Positions 1-9,756 of a DNA stretch of 36,040 nt are shown here, piece by piece. The translations under genes and the position numbers were made by a program. Each line of letters opens with the position of its first letter. The first letter of the stretch is position 1. Under the pieces are notes generated by a model. The model saw only the letters and a list, made by a program, of their open reading frames with translations, had not been told where the DNA came from and searched no databases. The stretch spans positions 1 to 36,040 of the forward strand of contig JACIWQ010000023.1 of the NCBI GenBank assembly GCA_014360895.1, in the 5' to 3' direction. The DNA comes from Thermoflexales bacterium (GTDB lineage: Bacteria > Chloroflexota > Anaerolineae > B4-G1 > DUEL01).

Positions 1-46
1 GGAGCCGTCGGCGGCCGCGCCCGCCGAACTGGCGCCGGCGCCGGCC

Positions 47-2182
47 GTGCCGCCGGCCCCGCCCGCGCGGCCCCGCGCCGCTGCGCCGGAGCGACGTCCC
101 CAGCCTGTCCCCACTCAGGAGCCCCCGGGCCTGAAGGCCCCCCTCACCGCCATCCGGGGCGTGGGGGCGAAACAGGCCGAGCGGCTGGCCCGGCTGGGCC
201 TGCGCACCATCCGGGACGTCCTTTACTTCTTCCCCCGCCGCTACGACGATTACTCCTGCCTGAAGCCCATCAACCGGCTGGAGTACGGCGAGGACGTCAC
301 CATCATCGCCCGGGTCTGGGAGGCGGGGACGCGGGAGAGCCGCAGCGGGATGCCCATCTTCAAGGCCATCCTGACCGACGGCACCGGCTTCATTGAGGCC
401 ACCTGGTTCAACCAGCCCTTCCTGAGCGAGCGCATCCGGCCCGGCCAGCAGATTGTGGTCAGCGGACGGGTGGAGGAGTATTTGGGCCACCTCTGCTTCA
501 CCTCCCCGGAGTGGGAGCCCCTCAAGCCGGAACTCCTCCACACCGGGCGGCTGGTCCCCGTCTACCCCCTCACCGAGGGCATCAGCGCCAAATGGCTGCG
601 GGATATGGTCCATCGGACGGTGGAGTACTGGGCGCCGCGCCTTCCGGACCACCTGCCGCCGTCCCTGCGGGAGGAGTACGGCCTGGTGGACCTGAGTACG
701 GCCCTCCAGCAGGCCCACTTCCCCGATGACCGGAAGGCGCTGGAGAAGGCCCGCTACCGGCTGGCCTTTGACGAACTCTTTATCTTCCAGTTGGGCGTCC
801 TCCGCCAGCGGTACCTCTGGCGCTCCGTCCCCGGACAACCACTGCCGGTGGACCGGGCTACCCTGGAGGCGCTCCTGCAGAGTCTCCCCTTCCCGCTGAC
901 TGGCGCTCAGCGGCGGGCGCTGGAGCACATTGTCTCCGACCTGGCCTCCTCCTACCCGATGAACCGTCTCCTCCAGGGCGACGTCGGTTCGGGCAAGACG
1001 GTGGTGGCGGCGGTCGCTATGGCCCTGGCGGTGGCCGCAGGTGCCCAGGCGGCCCTGATGGCTCCCACGGAGATTCTGGCCGAACAGCACTACCGGACCC
1101 TCTCTGTCCTCTTCGCCCGCTTTCCGGGCCGGCCCATCCATCTCCGTCTGCTCACCGGCAGCGTCACCGGCGCGGAGCGGGAGACGGTCTACTCCGGCCT
1201 GGCCGACGGCTCGGTGGACGTCGTCGTGGGCACCCACGCCCTCATCCAGGAGTCCGTCTCCTTCCGCAACCTGGCCCTGGTGGTCATTGACGAGCAGCAC
1301 CGCTTCGGGGTCCGCCAGCGGGCGGCGTTGCGGCAGAAGGGGTATAACCCCCACCTGCTGGTGATGACGGCCACCCCCATCCCCCGCTCCCTCCAGTTGA
1401 CCCTCTGGGGCCACCTGGACGTCTCGGTCATAGACGAGATGCCGCCGGGCCGCCAGCCGATCACCACGCGCGTCATCATGCCCCGGGAGCGGGAACGGGC
1501 CTACGCTTTCGTCCGCAGCCAGGTCGCCAAAGGGCGTCAGGCCTTCATCATCTGCCCGCTGGTGGAGGAATCGGAGAAGATAGAAGCGAAGGCCGCCGTG
1601 GAGGAGTACGAGCGCCTGAAGCGGGAGGTCTTCCCTGACCTGCGCCTGGGCCTCCTGCACGGGCGGATGAAGGGCGAGGAGAAGGACGCCGTCATGTCTG
1701 CCTTCGCCCGGGGGGAACTGGATATTCTGGTAGCGACGTCGGTGGTGGAGGTCGGCATAGACGTCCCCAACGCCACGGTGATGCTGGTGGAGGGGGCCGA
1801 ACGGTTCGGCCTGGCCCAACTCCACCAGTTCCGGGGCCGGGTTGGCCGGGGGGAGCACCCCTCTTACTGCCTGCTGGTGGCCGAATCCGCCTCCGCCGAA
1901 GCGGAGGAGCGGCTGCGGGCGGTGGAGGCCACCACCGACGGCTTCGTCCTGGCCCAGAAGGACCTGGAACTGCGGGGACCTGGGGAGTTTCTGGGCACCC
2001 GTCAATCCGGGCTCCCCGACCTGAAAATGGCCTCCATCGCCGACCTGCGGCTGCTGGAACGGGTGCGGGAGGCCGCCGCACGCTTCCTGGAGACTGACCC
2101 GTCATTGGAGAATCCAGAGCACCGTCTGCTGGCCCGCCGGGTGATGGACCTCTGGGCCTCCGGCGAAGGGGAGGTCAGTTGA
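47..2182 (+). CDS. recG: ATP-dependent DNA helicase RecG (5' end probably truncated by window start; frame is open to base 2)
   Basis: Helicase motifs LLQGDVGSGKTVVAA, DEQHRFGVRQR, MTATPIPRSL, FRGRVGRGEHPSYC; N-terminal helix-hairpin region LTAIRGVGAKQAERLARLGL. The in-frame GTG at 47 is only the first start codon in the window. Confidence 0.95.
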   Translation: MPPAPPARPRAAAPERRPQPVPTQEPPGLKAPLTAIRGVGAKQAERLARLGLRTIRDVLYFFPRRYDDYSCLKPINRLEYGEDVTIIARVWEAGTRESRSGMPIFKAILTDGTGFIEATWFNQPFLSERIRPGQQIVVSGRVEEYLGHLCFTSPEWEPLKPELLHTGRLVPVYPLTEGISAKWLRDMVHRTVEYWAPRLPDHLPPSLREEYGLVDLSTALQQAHFPDDRKALEKARYRLAFDELFIFQLGVLRQRYLWRSVPGQPLPVDRATLEALLQSLPFPLTGAQRRALEHIVSDLASSYPMNRLLQGDVGSGKTVVAAVAMALAVAAGAQAALMAPTEILAEQHYRTLSVLFARFPGRPIHLRLLTGSVTGAERETVYSGLADGSVDVVVGTHALIQESVSFRNLALVVIDEQHRFGVRQRAALRQKGYNPHLLVMTATPIPRSLQLTLWGHLDVSVIDEMPPGRQPITTRVIMPRERERAYAFVRSQVAKGRQAFIICPLVEESEKIEAKAAVEEYERLKREVFPDLRLGLLHGRMKGEEKDAVMSAFARGELDILVATSVVEVGIDVPNATVMLVEGAERFGLAQLHQFRGRVGRGEHPSYCLLVAESASAEAEERLRAVEATTDGFVLAQKDLELRGPGEFLGTRQSGLPDLKMASIADLRLLERVREAAARFLETDPSLENPEHRLLARRVMDLWASGEGEVS

Positions 2183-2301
2183 TTGCAGAGGACGGCGGCA
2201 CTCCGCTCCGTTCCGTGCTACACTACAAACTGGGAGCAGTGTTCTAAATGGGCGGACATATCTCTGCTGGTCTCTCAATCCACGAGCAAAGGAGACATTT
2301 C

Positions 2302-2826
2302 ATGTGTCGTGCGCTCTACCCCGGCACCTTTGACCCCATCCACCTCGGTCACATGGACATCGCCATCCGCGCCGCCGCCATCTTTGATGACCTGGTCGTG
2401 GGCGTTTACGACCGTCCGTCCAAAAACCTCCTCTTCTCGCTGGAAGAGCGGATAGAACTGGCCCGGGAGGCCCTGAAGGGGGTGCCGAACATTCAGGTCC
2501 TTCCGTACGGCGAACTAACGGCGGAATTTGCCCGCCGCGTCGGTGCTAAAGTCATCGTCCGGGGCCTGCGGGTGGTCAGCGACTTTGAGTGGGAGTATCA
2601 GATGTCCCTGACCAACCGGCAACTGGCCCCGGAGATAGAGTTTGTCTGCCTGATGACCCGGCAGGAGCATGCGTTTCTCAGTTCCAGCATTCTGAAGGAA
2701 GTGGCGCTGCTGGGCGGCGACGTGACCCAAATGGCGCCGCCCAATGTGGTCGCCGCGCTGGCCCAGAAGCGCGCCGAACTGGAGCGCCAGCGGGGCCCCG
2801 TCCCCCTGGTCTCGCTGCGGGATTAA
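2302..2826 (+). CDS. coaD: Phosphopantetheine adenylyltransferase
   Basis: MCRALYPGTFDPIHLGHMDIAIRAA nucleotidyltransferase motif and LSSSILKEVALLGGDV; AAAGGAGA upstream of ATG 2302. The ORF-track start at 2248 is probably too early. Confidence 0.93.
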   Translation: MCRALYPGTFDPIHLGHMDIAIRAAAIFDDLVVGVYDRPSKNLLFSLEERIELAREALKGVPNIQVLPYGELTAEFARRVGAKVIVRGLRVVSDFEWEYQMSLTNRQLAPEIEFVCLMTRQEHAFLSSSILKEVALLGGDVTQMAPPNVVAALAQKRAELERQRGPVPLVSLRD

Positions 2827-2828
2827 TG

Positions 2829-2974
2829 ACGACAGTCGGTAGTGGGTAGTGGGCAGTCGGTAGTGGGTAGTGGGCAGTCGGTAGTGGGTAGTGGGCAGTC
2901 GGTAGTCGGTAGTGGGCAGTCGGTAGTCGGTGGTGGGCAGTCGGTAGTGGGCAGTGGGTAGTGGGCAGTGGTCA
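2829..2974. repeat. Short-period (7-bp-based) tandem array of GTAGTGG / GCAGTCG variants
   Basis: Direct reading: cagtcggtagtgggtagtgggcagtcggtagtggg..., starting 2 bp after the coaD stop codon. Confidence 0.95.
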
Positions 2975-2994
2975 CAACAAACGCGAGGTGGGAT

Positions 2995-3456
2995 ATGGAC
3001 ATCCTGCACCTGGTAGATCGGCTGGAAGAGACGGTGAAGAACAGCCGCCGACTGTTCTTTTCCTCCATCCGTCTGGTGGATGAACGACGGATTATGGCCC
3101 TGGTGGAACAGATGCGCATCTCTATCCCCGAAGAGGTGCGCCGTGCCCAGCGGGTTAACCAGGAGCGGGAGCGCATCCTGGCCCAGGCGCGCGAGGAGGC
3201 AGAGCGACGGGTCCGGGAGGCCGAGCAGCGGGCTCAGGAACTGACCGCTGAGCACGCCGTCGTCCGCGCCGCTGAGGCCCGGGCCGCCGCCATCCGCGAA
3301 CAGGCCGAACGGGAGGCCGCCACCCTCCGCCGGGAGGCCGACGAGTACGTCTTCGGCGTCCTCTGTCAACTGGAAGAGGAACTCCATCGCACCCTGCGCG
3401 TCGTGGAGAACGGCCTGCGCAAATTGCAAAAGGACGAAGTACGGAGTATGGAGTAA
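2995..3456 (+). CDS. Coiled-coil protein, DivIVA / V-ATP-synthase subunit E/H-like
   Basis: Long Glu/Arg/Ala-rich coiled coil (ERERILAQAREEAERRVREAEQRAQELTAEHAVVRAAEARAAAIREQAEREAATLRREADEY); ATG 2995 preceded by GAGGTGGGA. Stop codon lies within the following repeat. Confidence 0.7.
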   Translation: MDILHLVDRLEETVKNSRRLFFSSIRLVDERRIMALVEQMRISIPEEVRRAQRVNQERERILAQAREEAERRVREAEQRAQELTAEHAVVRAAEARAAAIREQAEREAATLRREADEYVFGVLCQLEEELHRTLRVVENGLRKLQKDEVRSME

Positions 3457-3540
3457 GAAGTATGGAGTATGGAGTATGGAGTATGGAGTATGGAGTATGG
3501 AGTATGGAGTAAGAAGTACGGAATACGGAGTACGGAGTAA
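3436..3540. repeat. Heptanucleotide tandem array, 7 perfect TATGGAG units (3461-3509) flanked by AGTAAGA / AGTACGG variants
   Basis: Direct reading of gtatggagtatggagtatgg...; contains the upstream ORF stop (3454-3456) and abuts the sbcD ATG at 3541. Confidence 0.95.
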
Positions 3541-4785
3541 ATGGAAGCTATCCGTCTGCTCCACTTCGCCGACCTGCACATCGGCATAGAGAACTACGGT
3601 CGCCTGGACCCGACCACCGGCGTCAACAGCCGGGTGCGGGATTTTCTGGACCGGCTGGACGAGGTGGTGGAGTACGCCCTGAACCACGAGGCCGACCTGG
3701 TCCTCTTCGCCGGGGACGCCTACAAGACCCGCGACCCCAACCCTACCTACCAGCGGGCCTTCGCCCGGCGGGTCAAACGGCTGGCCGACGCCGGTATCCC
3801 CGTCGTCCTTCTGGTGGGCAACCACGACCTGCCGACCATGCCCCAGCGGGCCTCCAGCGTGGACATCTTCCACACCCTGGCCGTCCCCAATGTCTACGTG
3901 GGCCGGGAGGAGGACCTGCTTCGTATCCCCACCCGGCGCGGCCCCGTCCAGGTGGCCGTCGTCCCCTTCCCGGTGCGCCAGCGGCTCCTGGCCCACGAGG
4001 AGTTTCGCGGGCTCTCGCTGGAGCAACTGGACGAGGCGCTGCGGCGCATTGTGACCGAAAACATCCAGGCCCTGGCCCGGAAAGTGGACCCCGAAATCCC
4101 CGCCGTCCTGGCGGCCCACCTGAGCGTCTCCGGCGCGACCTACGGCTCCGAGCGCGGGGTGATGATCGGACGGGATACGGTCGTCCTCCTCTCCGCCCTG
4201 GCCGACCCCGTATGGGACTACGTCGCGCTGGGCCATATCCACAAGCACCAGAGCCTGAACGGGAGCGCGTACCCGCCGGTGGTCTACGCGGGCAGTCTGG
4301 AACGCATTGATTTCGGCGAGGAGCGGGAGCCAAAGGGCTTCTGCTGGGTCCAACTGCGGCGCGGGGAGACGACGTGGGAGTTCGTGGAGGTGGCCGCCCG
4401 CCGATTCGTCACCGTCCGGGCCGACCTGCGGGCGGAGACCGACCCGCTGGGGGCGCTCTCGCGGGCCGTCGCCGCCCACGACCTGCGGGACGCGGTGGTC
4501 CGCGTGGAGATGAAACTGCGCCCGGAGCAGGAGCGTCTGGTCCGGGATGCCGACGTCCGCCCCCTGCTGGCGGAGGCGGCCTTCGTCGGCAGCATCAGCC
4601 GGGATGTGGAGCGTCCGGCGCGCCTGCGTTTGGGCACCCTCCGCCCGGAGGAACTGACCCCGCCTCAACTCCTGGAGCGGTACTTGCAGGCCAAAGAGGT
4701 CCCCCCGGAGCGCCGCCGGGAACTGCTGGCGGCCGCCGCCGAGATTTTCGGAACTACGGAGTACGGAGTAGGGAGTACGGAGTAG
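3541..4785 (+). CDS. sbcD: SbcD/Mre11-type metallophosphoesterase (exonuclease SbcCD subunit D)
   Basis: LLHFADLHIGIENYGR, LFAGDAYKTRDPNPTYQRAFARR, LLVGNHDLP, AHLSVSGATYGSERGV, ALGHIHKHQ: calcineurin-like phosphoesterase motifs in SbcD order. Confidence 0.9.
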   Translation: MEAIRLLHFADLHIGIENYGRLDPTTGVNSRVRDFLDRLDEVVEYALNHEADLVLFAGDAYKTRDPNPTYQRAFARRVKRLADAGIPVVLLVGNHDLPTMPQRASSVDIFHTLAVPNVYVGREEDLLRIPTRRGPVQVAVVPFPVRQRLLAHEEFRGLSLEQLDEALRRIVTENIQALARKVDPEIPAVLAAHLSVSGATYGSERGVMIGRDTVVLLSALADPVWDYVALGHIHKHQSLNGSAYPPVVYAGSLERIDFGEEREPKGFCWVQLRRGETTWEFVEVAARRFVTVRADLRAETDPLGALSRAVAAHDLRDAVVRVEMKLRPEQERLVRDADVRPLLAEAAFVGSISRDVERPARLRLGTLRPEELTPPQLLERYLQAKEVPPERRRELLAAAAEIFGTTEYGVGSTE

Positions 4786-4812
4786 GGAGTAGGGAGTAGG
4801 GGGTAGGGAGTG
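4755..4812. repeat. Heptanucleotide array, AGTACGG / AGTAGGG variants
   Basis: tacggagtacggagtagggagtacggagtagggagtagggagtaggggg; encodes the last residues and stop of sbcD and runs into the next start codon. Confidence 0.93.
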
Positions 4813-5028
4813 ATGTACGCTGTCATCCTCGTCCCTTCCACCAGCCACGCTCTTCGGGCCGAGAAGATTCTGCGGTCGGCGGGCATAGAGTGTAAACTCA
4901 TCCCCGTCCCCCGCCATCTCAGTTCCGATTGCGGCGTCTGCGTCCGCATCCCGCGTCCGGCCCGGGAGGCCGCCTGCGCAGCCCTGGAACAGGCCCGTCT
5001 GGAGATTGAAAGCGTCCACGACCTGTGA
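4813..5028 (+). CDS. DUF3343 domain protein (putative Se/S carrier-like)
   Basis: MYAVILVPSTSHALRAEKILRSAGIECKLIPVPRHLSSDCGVCVRI matches my recollection of the DUF3343 family pattern. Confidence 0.75.
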   Translation: MYAVILVPSTSHALRAEKILRSAGIECKLIPVPRHLSSDCGVCVRIPRPAREAACAALEQARLEIESVHDL

Positions 5029-5066
5029 TTTGTGTCTTCGTGGTGAACAAAGAGCCCGGAGGCCCG

Positions 5067-8000
5067 ATGAACGATTTTCTGTTCCCTGAACCCCTGGACG
5101 AACTGGACCCGGCCGTTGCTCACCTGATTAACCTGGAGGAAGAGCGACAGGCCCGGAAACTGATTATGATCCCCTCCGAGAGTTACACCCCGCGCGCGGT
5201 CCGGCAGGCGCTGGGGTCCGTCTTCACCAACATCTACGCCGAGGGCTACCCCCTCCCCGAGACCCGCTGGATGACGGAGGAGCAGATTCTGGACTACGAG
5301 GCCCACATGGCCTTCTACCGGCGCTACGGCGACCTGCGCTACTATATGGGCGTGGAGTACGCCGACGTCGCCGAGGCGCTGGCCCGCCGGAGGTGCGCCG
5401 AGGCCTTCGCCACCGAGACCGTCCCCGCCGACCGCATCTACGTCAACGTCCAGCCCCTCTCCGGCGCGCCGGCCAACATCGCCGTCTACGAGGCGCTCCT
5501 CAAGCCCGGCGACGTCATTATGGGCATGAGCCTGACCCACGGCGGCCACCTCACCCACGGCGCGCCTGCCAACGTCTCCGGTCAGCGCTACCGGGCCGTC
5601 TTCTACGGCGTGGACCCCCGCACCGAACTGATAGACTACGACCAGGTGGAAGCGCTGGCCCTGGAACACCGTCCCCGTATCATCATCGCCGGGTATACCT
5701 CCTACCCGCGCGTCCCCGATTGGGCCAAGTTCCGGGAGATTGCGGACAAGGTCGGCGCCTACCTGCTGGCGGACATCGCGCACGTGGCCGGGATGGTGGC
5801 CGCAGGGGCCTACCCCAGCCCCCTGAGCTATGCCCACGTCGTCACCTTCACCACCCACAAGACTCTCTGCGGGCCGCGCGGCGCCTGCATCCTGACCACC
5901 GACCCGCTCCTGGCCCGCCGGATTGACCACGCCGTCTTCCCCGGCCTGCAGGGCGGGCCGCACGTCAACAAGTTCGTCGCGATGGCGGTGGCCTTCCGCC
6001 TGGCCCGGACGGAGAAGTTCCGCCGCCTGCAACACCAGATTGTCGCCAACGCGAAGGCGCTGGCCCGCGCGCTCACCGAGGAAGGGATGCGTGTCGCCTA
6101 CGGCGGCACCGACTCCCACCTGCTGGTCCTGGACTGCAAGACCGTCCGGGGGCCCTTCGGGGAACCCCTCCTGGGTGATACGGCGGCCCGCGTTCTGGAC
6201 CTGGTGGGCATCGTCTGCAACCGCAACACCCTGCCGGGCGACCCCTCACCGGCTCTCGCCAGCGGCATCCGGCTGGGGACGCCCTGGGTCACCCAGCGGG
6301 GGCTGGGGGAGCCGGAGATGGCCGAACTGGCCCACCTCATCGCCCAGACCCTCAAGTCCATCCGGCCCTACACTTATCCGGGCCGCCAGGGCCCCATCTA
6401 CCGGGGCAAGGTGGAGTTTGACGCGCTGGAGGAGGCCCGCCTGGCCGTCGCCGAACTGGCCGCGAAGGCGAACGTGGACTACGAGGTCCGCTGTACGGGG
6501 TACCCCCACCACTGCCTCATCACCGACACCCGGCCGCCGGAGGGAGAGTGGGGGCTGATAGAACTGGAGGGGAACGCCGTCCTGGCCTTCCTGAGCCACG
6601 TCCTGGTGGAGGAAATCGGCGACCTGCCGCCGGACACCTGGCGTCCGGCGACGCTCCTGGAGGCCGACGGGCGTGTGATGGCCCGGAGCTACGTCTCCCG
6701 GCCCACCTTCGGCCATCAGCGGTACCGGCTGGCCGTGCCGTCGGCGGCCTTCCAGCGGGTACTGGCCTGGCTGCGGGCCCTCTCCGACGGCTACGTCCTC
6801 TTTGACCCCCAGGACCTGCAGGCCAAACTCCCCGGCCCGGTCATCGTCCGCAACCTGGGGCCGACGTCTGCGCCCGACGGCCCGCCCCCGGAGGGCCCCT
6901 TCGTCCCACCCCTCTCTCCCAAACCCTACTACGTGGGCCTCTCCGCGCACCGCTCCGCGGAGCCCCGCGGGGAGCCGCTCCCGCGCTTGGAGTGGGAGCC
7001 CCCGGAGGAACCCCTGCGACGGACGGTCCTCTACGAGGCCCACAAGAAACTGGGCGCGCACTTCGTCCCCTTCGCCGGGTGGGAGATGCCCCTGCGCTAC
7101 GGTCCCGTCCTGGACGAACACCGCGCCGTCCGGGGCGCGGCCGGGCTCTTTGACGTGGGCCATATGGGCATCTTTGAGGTCTCCGGCCCCCACGCCGCGG
7201 CCTTCCTGGACCTGGTCAGCACCAACGACGTCAACCGGCTCCGGCCGGGGCAATCCCACTACGGCTTCCTGCTGGACCCGGAGGGGCACGTCATAGACGA
7301 CATTATGGTCTATATGCGCGCGCCGGGGCGGTACATGCTGGTGGTCAACGCGGCCAATACAGCGAAGGACTGGGCCTGGCTGAACGCGGTCAACGAGGGC
7401 CGGGTCCAGATAGACCCGGACCGGCCCTGGGCCCGGTCGCCGTTCCGGGCGGAACTGGTGGACCTGCGCGCGCCGGGCTATGAGCACCTGGCGCGGGTGA
7501 ACCTCGCGCTGCAGGGGCCCCGCTCGCGGGACATCCTGCTGGCCTGGCTGGATGCCAGCCCCAAGGGCCCTGCGGCCGACGAAATCCGCGGCAAACTCCT
7601 GAGCATGCAGCGCACCGAACTGATAGAGGTCCGCTGGCCCTGGCCCGATGCCCCCGGCGGCGTCTTTGACCTCATCATCGCCCGCACCGGCTACACTGGC
7701 GAGGCGATGGGGTTTGAACTCTTCGTCCACCCGGACTGGGCCCCGCTGCTCTGGGACCTCTTGCTCCGCTACGGCGCGCCGAAGGGGCTGCGGCCGGCGG
7801 GGTTGGCGGCGCGGGACTCTCTCCGCATTGAGGCCGGCCTTCCCCTCTACGGCCACGAACTGGCGGGCCCCCTGGACATCCGGCCCGACGAGGCGGGGCT
7901 GGAGGGCTACGTCAAACTCTACAAGCCCTTCTTCATCGGGCGGGAGGCCTTCCGGCGCCACGCCGCGCAGCGGAAGATGACCCTCATCCGCTTCCGACTG

Positions 8001-8276
8001 ACCGAGAAGGGCGTACCCGTCCCCGAGCAGGGGGACCGGGTGGTGGACCGGCGGGGGCGAGTGATCGGGCAGGTTACCTCCTGTGCGATGGATACGGAGG
8101 GATACCTGGTGGGGATGGCCTACGTGGACCGTCGGTTCTCAGAGCCGGGGGAGGACATCTTCGTTTTCGCCGTCTCCCGGGCCCCTTCGGAGAAGTCGCT
8201 GGAGGAACTGGAGATCGGGGACCGGGTGGCGATGGCGACGCCGGGGAAGGTGCTGGACCGTTTCCCCCGGCGGTAA
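5067..8276 (+). CDS. Fusion protein: serine hydroxymethyltransferase (N-terminal) plus glycine cleavage T-protein/aminomethyltransferase (C-terminal)
   Basis: SHMT motifs ([49 protein letters not shown]) followed in the same frame by GcvT motifs ([59 protein letters not shown]). GGAGG at 5058-5062 precedes ATG 5067. Confidence 0.93.
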   Translation: MNDFLFPEPLDELDPAVAHLINLEEERQARKLIMIPSESYTPRAVRQALGSVFTNIYAEGYPLPETRWMTEEQILDYEAHMAFYRRYGDLRYYMGVEYADVAEALARRRCAEAFATETVPADRIYVNVQPLSGAPANIAVYEALLKPGDVIMGMSLTHGGHLTHGAPANVSGQRYRAVFYGVDPRTELIDYDQVEALALEHRPRIIIAGYTSYPRVPDWAKFREIADKVGAYLLADIAHVAGMVAAGAYPSPLSYAHVVTFTTHKTLCGPRGACILTTDPLLARRIDHAVFPGLQGGPHVNKFVAMAVAFRLARTEKFRRLQHQIVANAKALARALTEEGMRVAYGGTDSHLLVLDCKTVRGPFGEPLLGDTAARVLDLVGIVCNRNTLPGDPSPALASGIRLGTPWVTQRGLGEPEMAELAHLIAQTLKSIRPYTYPGRQGPIYRGKVEFDALEEARLAVAELAAKANVDYEVRCTGYPHHCLITDTRPPEGEWGLIELEGNAVLAFLSHVLVEEIGDLPPDTWRPATLLEADGRVMARSYVSRPTFGHQRYRLAVPSAAFQRVLAWLRALSDGYVLFDPQDLQAKLPGPVIVRNLGPTSAPDGPPPEGPFVPPLSPKPYYVGLSAHRSAEPRGEPLPRLEWEPPEEPLRRTVLYEAHKKLGAHFVPFAGWEMPLRYGPVLDEHRAVRGAAGLFDVGHMGIFEVSGPHAAAFLDLVSTNDVNRLRPGQSHYGFLLDPEGHVIDDIMVYMRAPGRYMLVVNAANTAKDWAWLNAVNEGRVQIDPDRPWARSPFRAELVDLRAPGYEHLARVNLALQGPRSRDILLAWLDASPKGPAADEIRGKLLSMQRTELIEVRWPWPDAPGGVFDLIIARTGYTGEAMGFELFVHPDWAPLLWDLLLRYGAPKGLRPAGLAARDSLRIEAGLPLYGHELAGPLDIRPDEAGLEGYVKLYKPFFIGREAFRRHAAQRKMTLIRFRLTEKGVPVPEQGDRVVDRRGRVIGQVTSCAMDTEGYLVGMAYVDRRFSEPGEDIFVFAVSRAPSEKSLEELEIGDRVAMATPGKVLDRFPRR

Positions 8277-8317
8277 GTCGGATGCAGGGGGCGGGGACGA
8301 GATAAGGAGGTGTGAAA

Positions 8318-9172
8318 ATGGCCCGTTTGCTCCGCCCCCTGCTGATCGTTGCAGTCTCTCTGCTGGTGATTGCGGCCGGGAGGGCGGCGGGGACGGCGAT
8401 CGCGGAGTATCCCACCCCGCCTGCCATCTCCTCCGCAGACCAGGACTATTTCGTCTACCTGCCCCTGGTCCATAAAGCTCCGAACGCCTGCGAGGCCATC
8501 CCGGGGGTGAGTTACACGCATCTGGGGGTGGTCGTGGGCTACGAGCCGGGCAAGCCGCCGCCGGAGAACAATCCGGACTACAGTCTGCTCCTGCTGGGCT
8601 ACGACTGGGTAGATGAATACAAGGGGTTGGTTCTCTACGGGGGTGATACAGACCAAAAAGCCCCTCAGTTCTACACGATGTTCACGGACGAGCGCACGCC
8701 TGCCTTTGTCAACACCTACCGCGCCCACGGCTGGGATTGGGAGAACCATCGGCCGCTGCCCCCGCCGTCGGACAATCCGTGGCCGGTGACCGTGCTGGGC
8801 GTTGGCGTTCAGCCGAAGGAGATTATCCTCACGCCCGATAGCGGTTATGATATCCAATACGGCAACGACGCGATGGTCATCTACGCTTCCGAGCGGGAGA
8901 TCGCCCTGAAATATACCCGCGACGACAGAATATCTTACCCGGACCAGAGTGCCGGCTACACCATTTACATCACCGGCATCTGCGTGGAACCTTCGCTCCG
9001 GGACCTCTATAACCAGTTGAATGCGGCCGGGCGGCAGGAACTGCCCGTACTGCGGGGCAGGCAACCCCTGGGGCGGGCATGGAGTTACGAAGTGGGCATC
9101 GCCATTCGCGATAATGGAATGTTTGGGGACCCCCGCTCCTGCAAGGACCACTGGCAGGGGCGGTGCCCGTAG
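8318..9172 (+). CDS. Secreted hypothetical protein
   Basis: Signal-peptide-like N-terminus MARLLRPLLIVAVSLLVIAAGRAAG and a YFVYLPLVHK motif; AAGGAGG at 8304-8310. Confidence 0.75.
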   Translation: MARLLRPLLIVAVSLLVIAAGRAAGTAIAEYPTPPAISSADQDYFVYLPLVHKAPNACEAIPGVSYTHLGVVVGYEPGKPPPENNPDYSLLLLGYDWVDEYKGLVLYGGDTDQKAPQFYTMFTDERTPAFVNTYRAHGWDWENHRPLPPPSDNPWPVTVLGVGVQPKEIILTPDSGYDIQYGNDAMVIYASEREIALKYTRDDRISYPDQSAGYTIYITGICVEPSLRDLYNQLNAAGRQELPVLRGRQPLGRAWSYEVGIAIRDNGMFGDPRSCKDHWQGRCP

Positions 9173-9193
9173 CTGTCAGTCTCGCCATGAAAT

Positions 9194-9628
9194 ATGCCCA
9201 ACCGTTTATCCGTCGTAGACGTTGACCGCTGTGTCGGCTGCCAATCCTGCATGTTCGCCTGCGCGCGGCGGCTGGGGGAGGGCGGCCTGGCGGGCGCCTG
9301 CATCGGCGTCCGTTCCGCCGGGGGCATCCGGCGCGGCTTCGTCGTCGTGGTCTGCCGGGCATGCCCCGACCCGCCCTGCGCGCGGGTCTGCCCCACCGAT
9401 GCCCTGGTCCTCCGGCCCCCCGGTGGGGTCCGCCTGCGGGCCGAACTCTGCATCGGCTGCGGCAACTGTGTCCAGGCCTGCCCCTTCGGCGCCGTCTTCT
9501 GGGACGCGTCCCAGAACAAGCCCCAGATTTGCGTCTACTGCGGCTACTGTGCCCGCTACTGCCCCTACGACGTCCTGGCGCTGGAGGATGTAGCGTCGGG
9601 AGTGCAAAGTCCGGCTGGCGCGGGCTGA
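9194..9628 (+). CDS. 4Fe-4S dicluster ferredoxin-type protein, likely AOR electron-transfer partner
   Basis: Multiple cysteine clusters: CVGCQSCMFAC, CPDPPCARVCP, CIGCGNCVQACP, CVYCGYCARYCP; directly upstream of AOR. Confidence 0.88.
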   Translation: MPNRLSVVDVDRCVGCQSCMFACARRLGEGGLAGACIGVRSAGGIRRGFVVVVCRACPDPPCARVCPTDALVLRPPGGVRLRAELCIGCGNCVQACPFGAVFWDASQNKPQICVYCGYCARYCPYDVLALEDVASGVQSPAGAG

Positions 9629-9637
9629 ATCTGGGAA

Positions 9638-9745
9638 CCGCAAAGGACGCAAAGAGCGCAAAGATTTAGATTTTTTCTCTGCGTTCTCTGCGCCCTCTGC
9701 GGTTTTAGAAATCTGCGTTTATCCGTGTTCATCCGCGTCCCATTC
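9638..9745. repeat. Interspersed repeat: CGCAAAGA-type short repeat with imperfect inverted copy, followed by an ATCTGCGTTTATCCGTGTTCATCCGCGTCC segment
   Basis: ccgcaaaggacgcaaagagcgcaaag ... ctctgcgttctctgcgccctctgcgg ... atctgcgtttatccgtgttcatccgcgtccc read directly. Confidence 0.88.
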
Positions 9746-9756
9746 AAGGGAGTTTT

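Noticed and set aside
3541-4785. SbcCD complex locus
   Set aside because: Only the SbcD-like nuclease is present; no SbcC ATPase is encoded in the window, so a complete complex cannot be claimed here.
2829-4812. CRISPR array
   Set aside because: Units are 7 bp and contiguous with no unique spacers of 25-40 bp; no cas genes in the window.
2515-5019. 834-aa minus-strand ORF across coaD, repeats and sbcD
   Set aside because: Antisense shadow ORF in GC-rich DNA; includes repeat-encoded peptides (RLPTTDYRLPTTHYRL, LHTPYSILHTPYS) and overlaps several well-supported plus-strand genes.
6246-7961. 571-aa minus-strand ORF
   Set aside because: Antisense to the SHMT-GcvT fusion, which has clear conserved motifs throughout.
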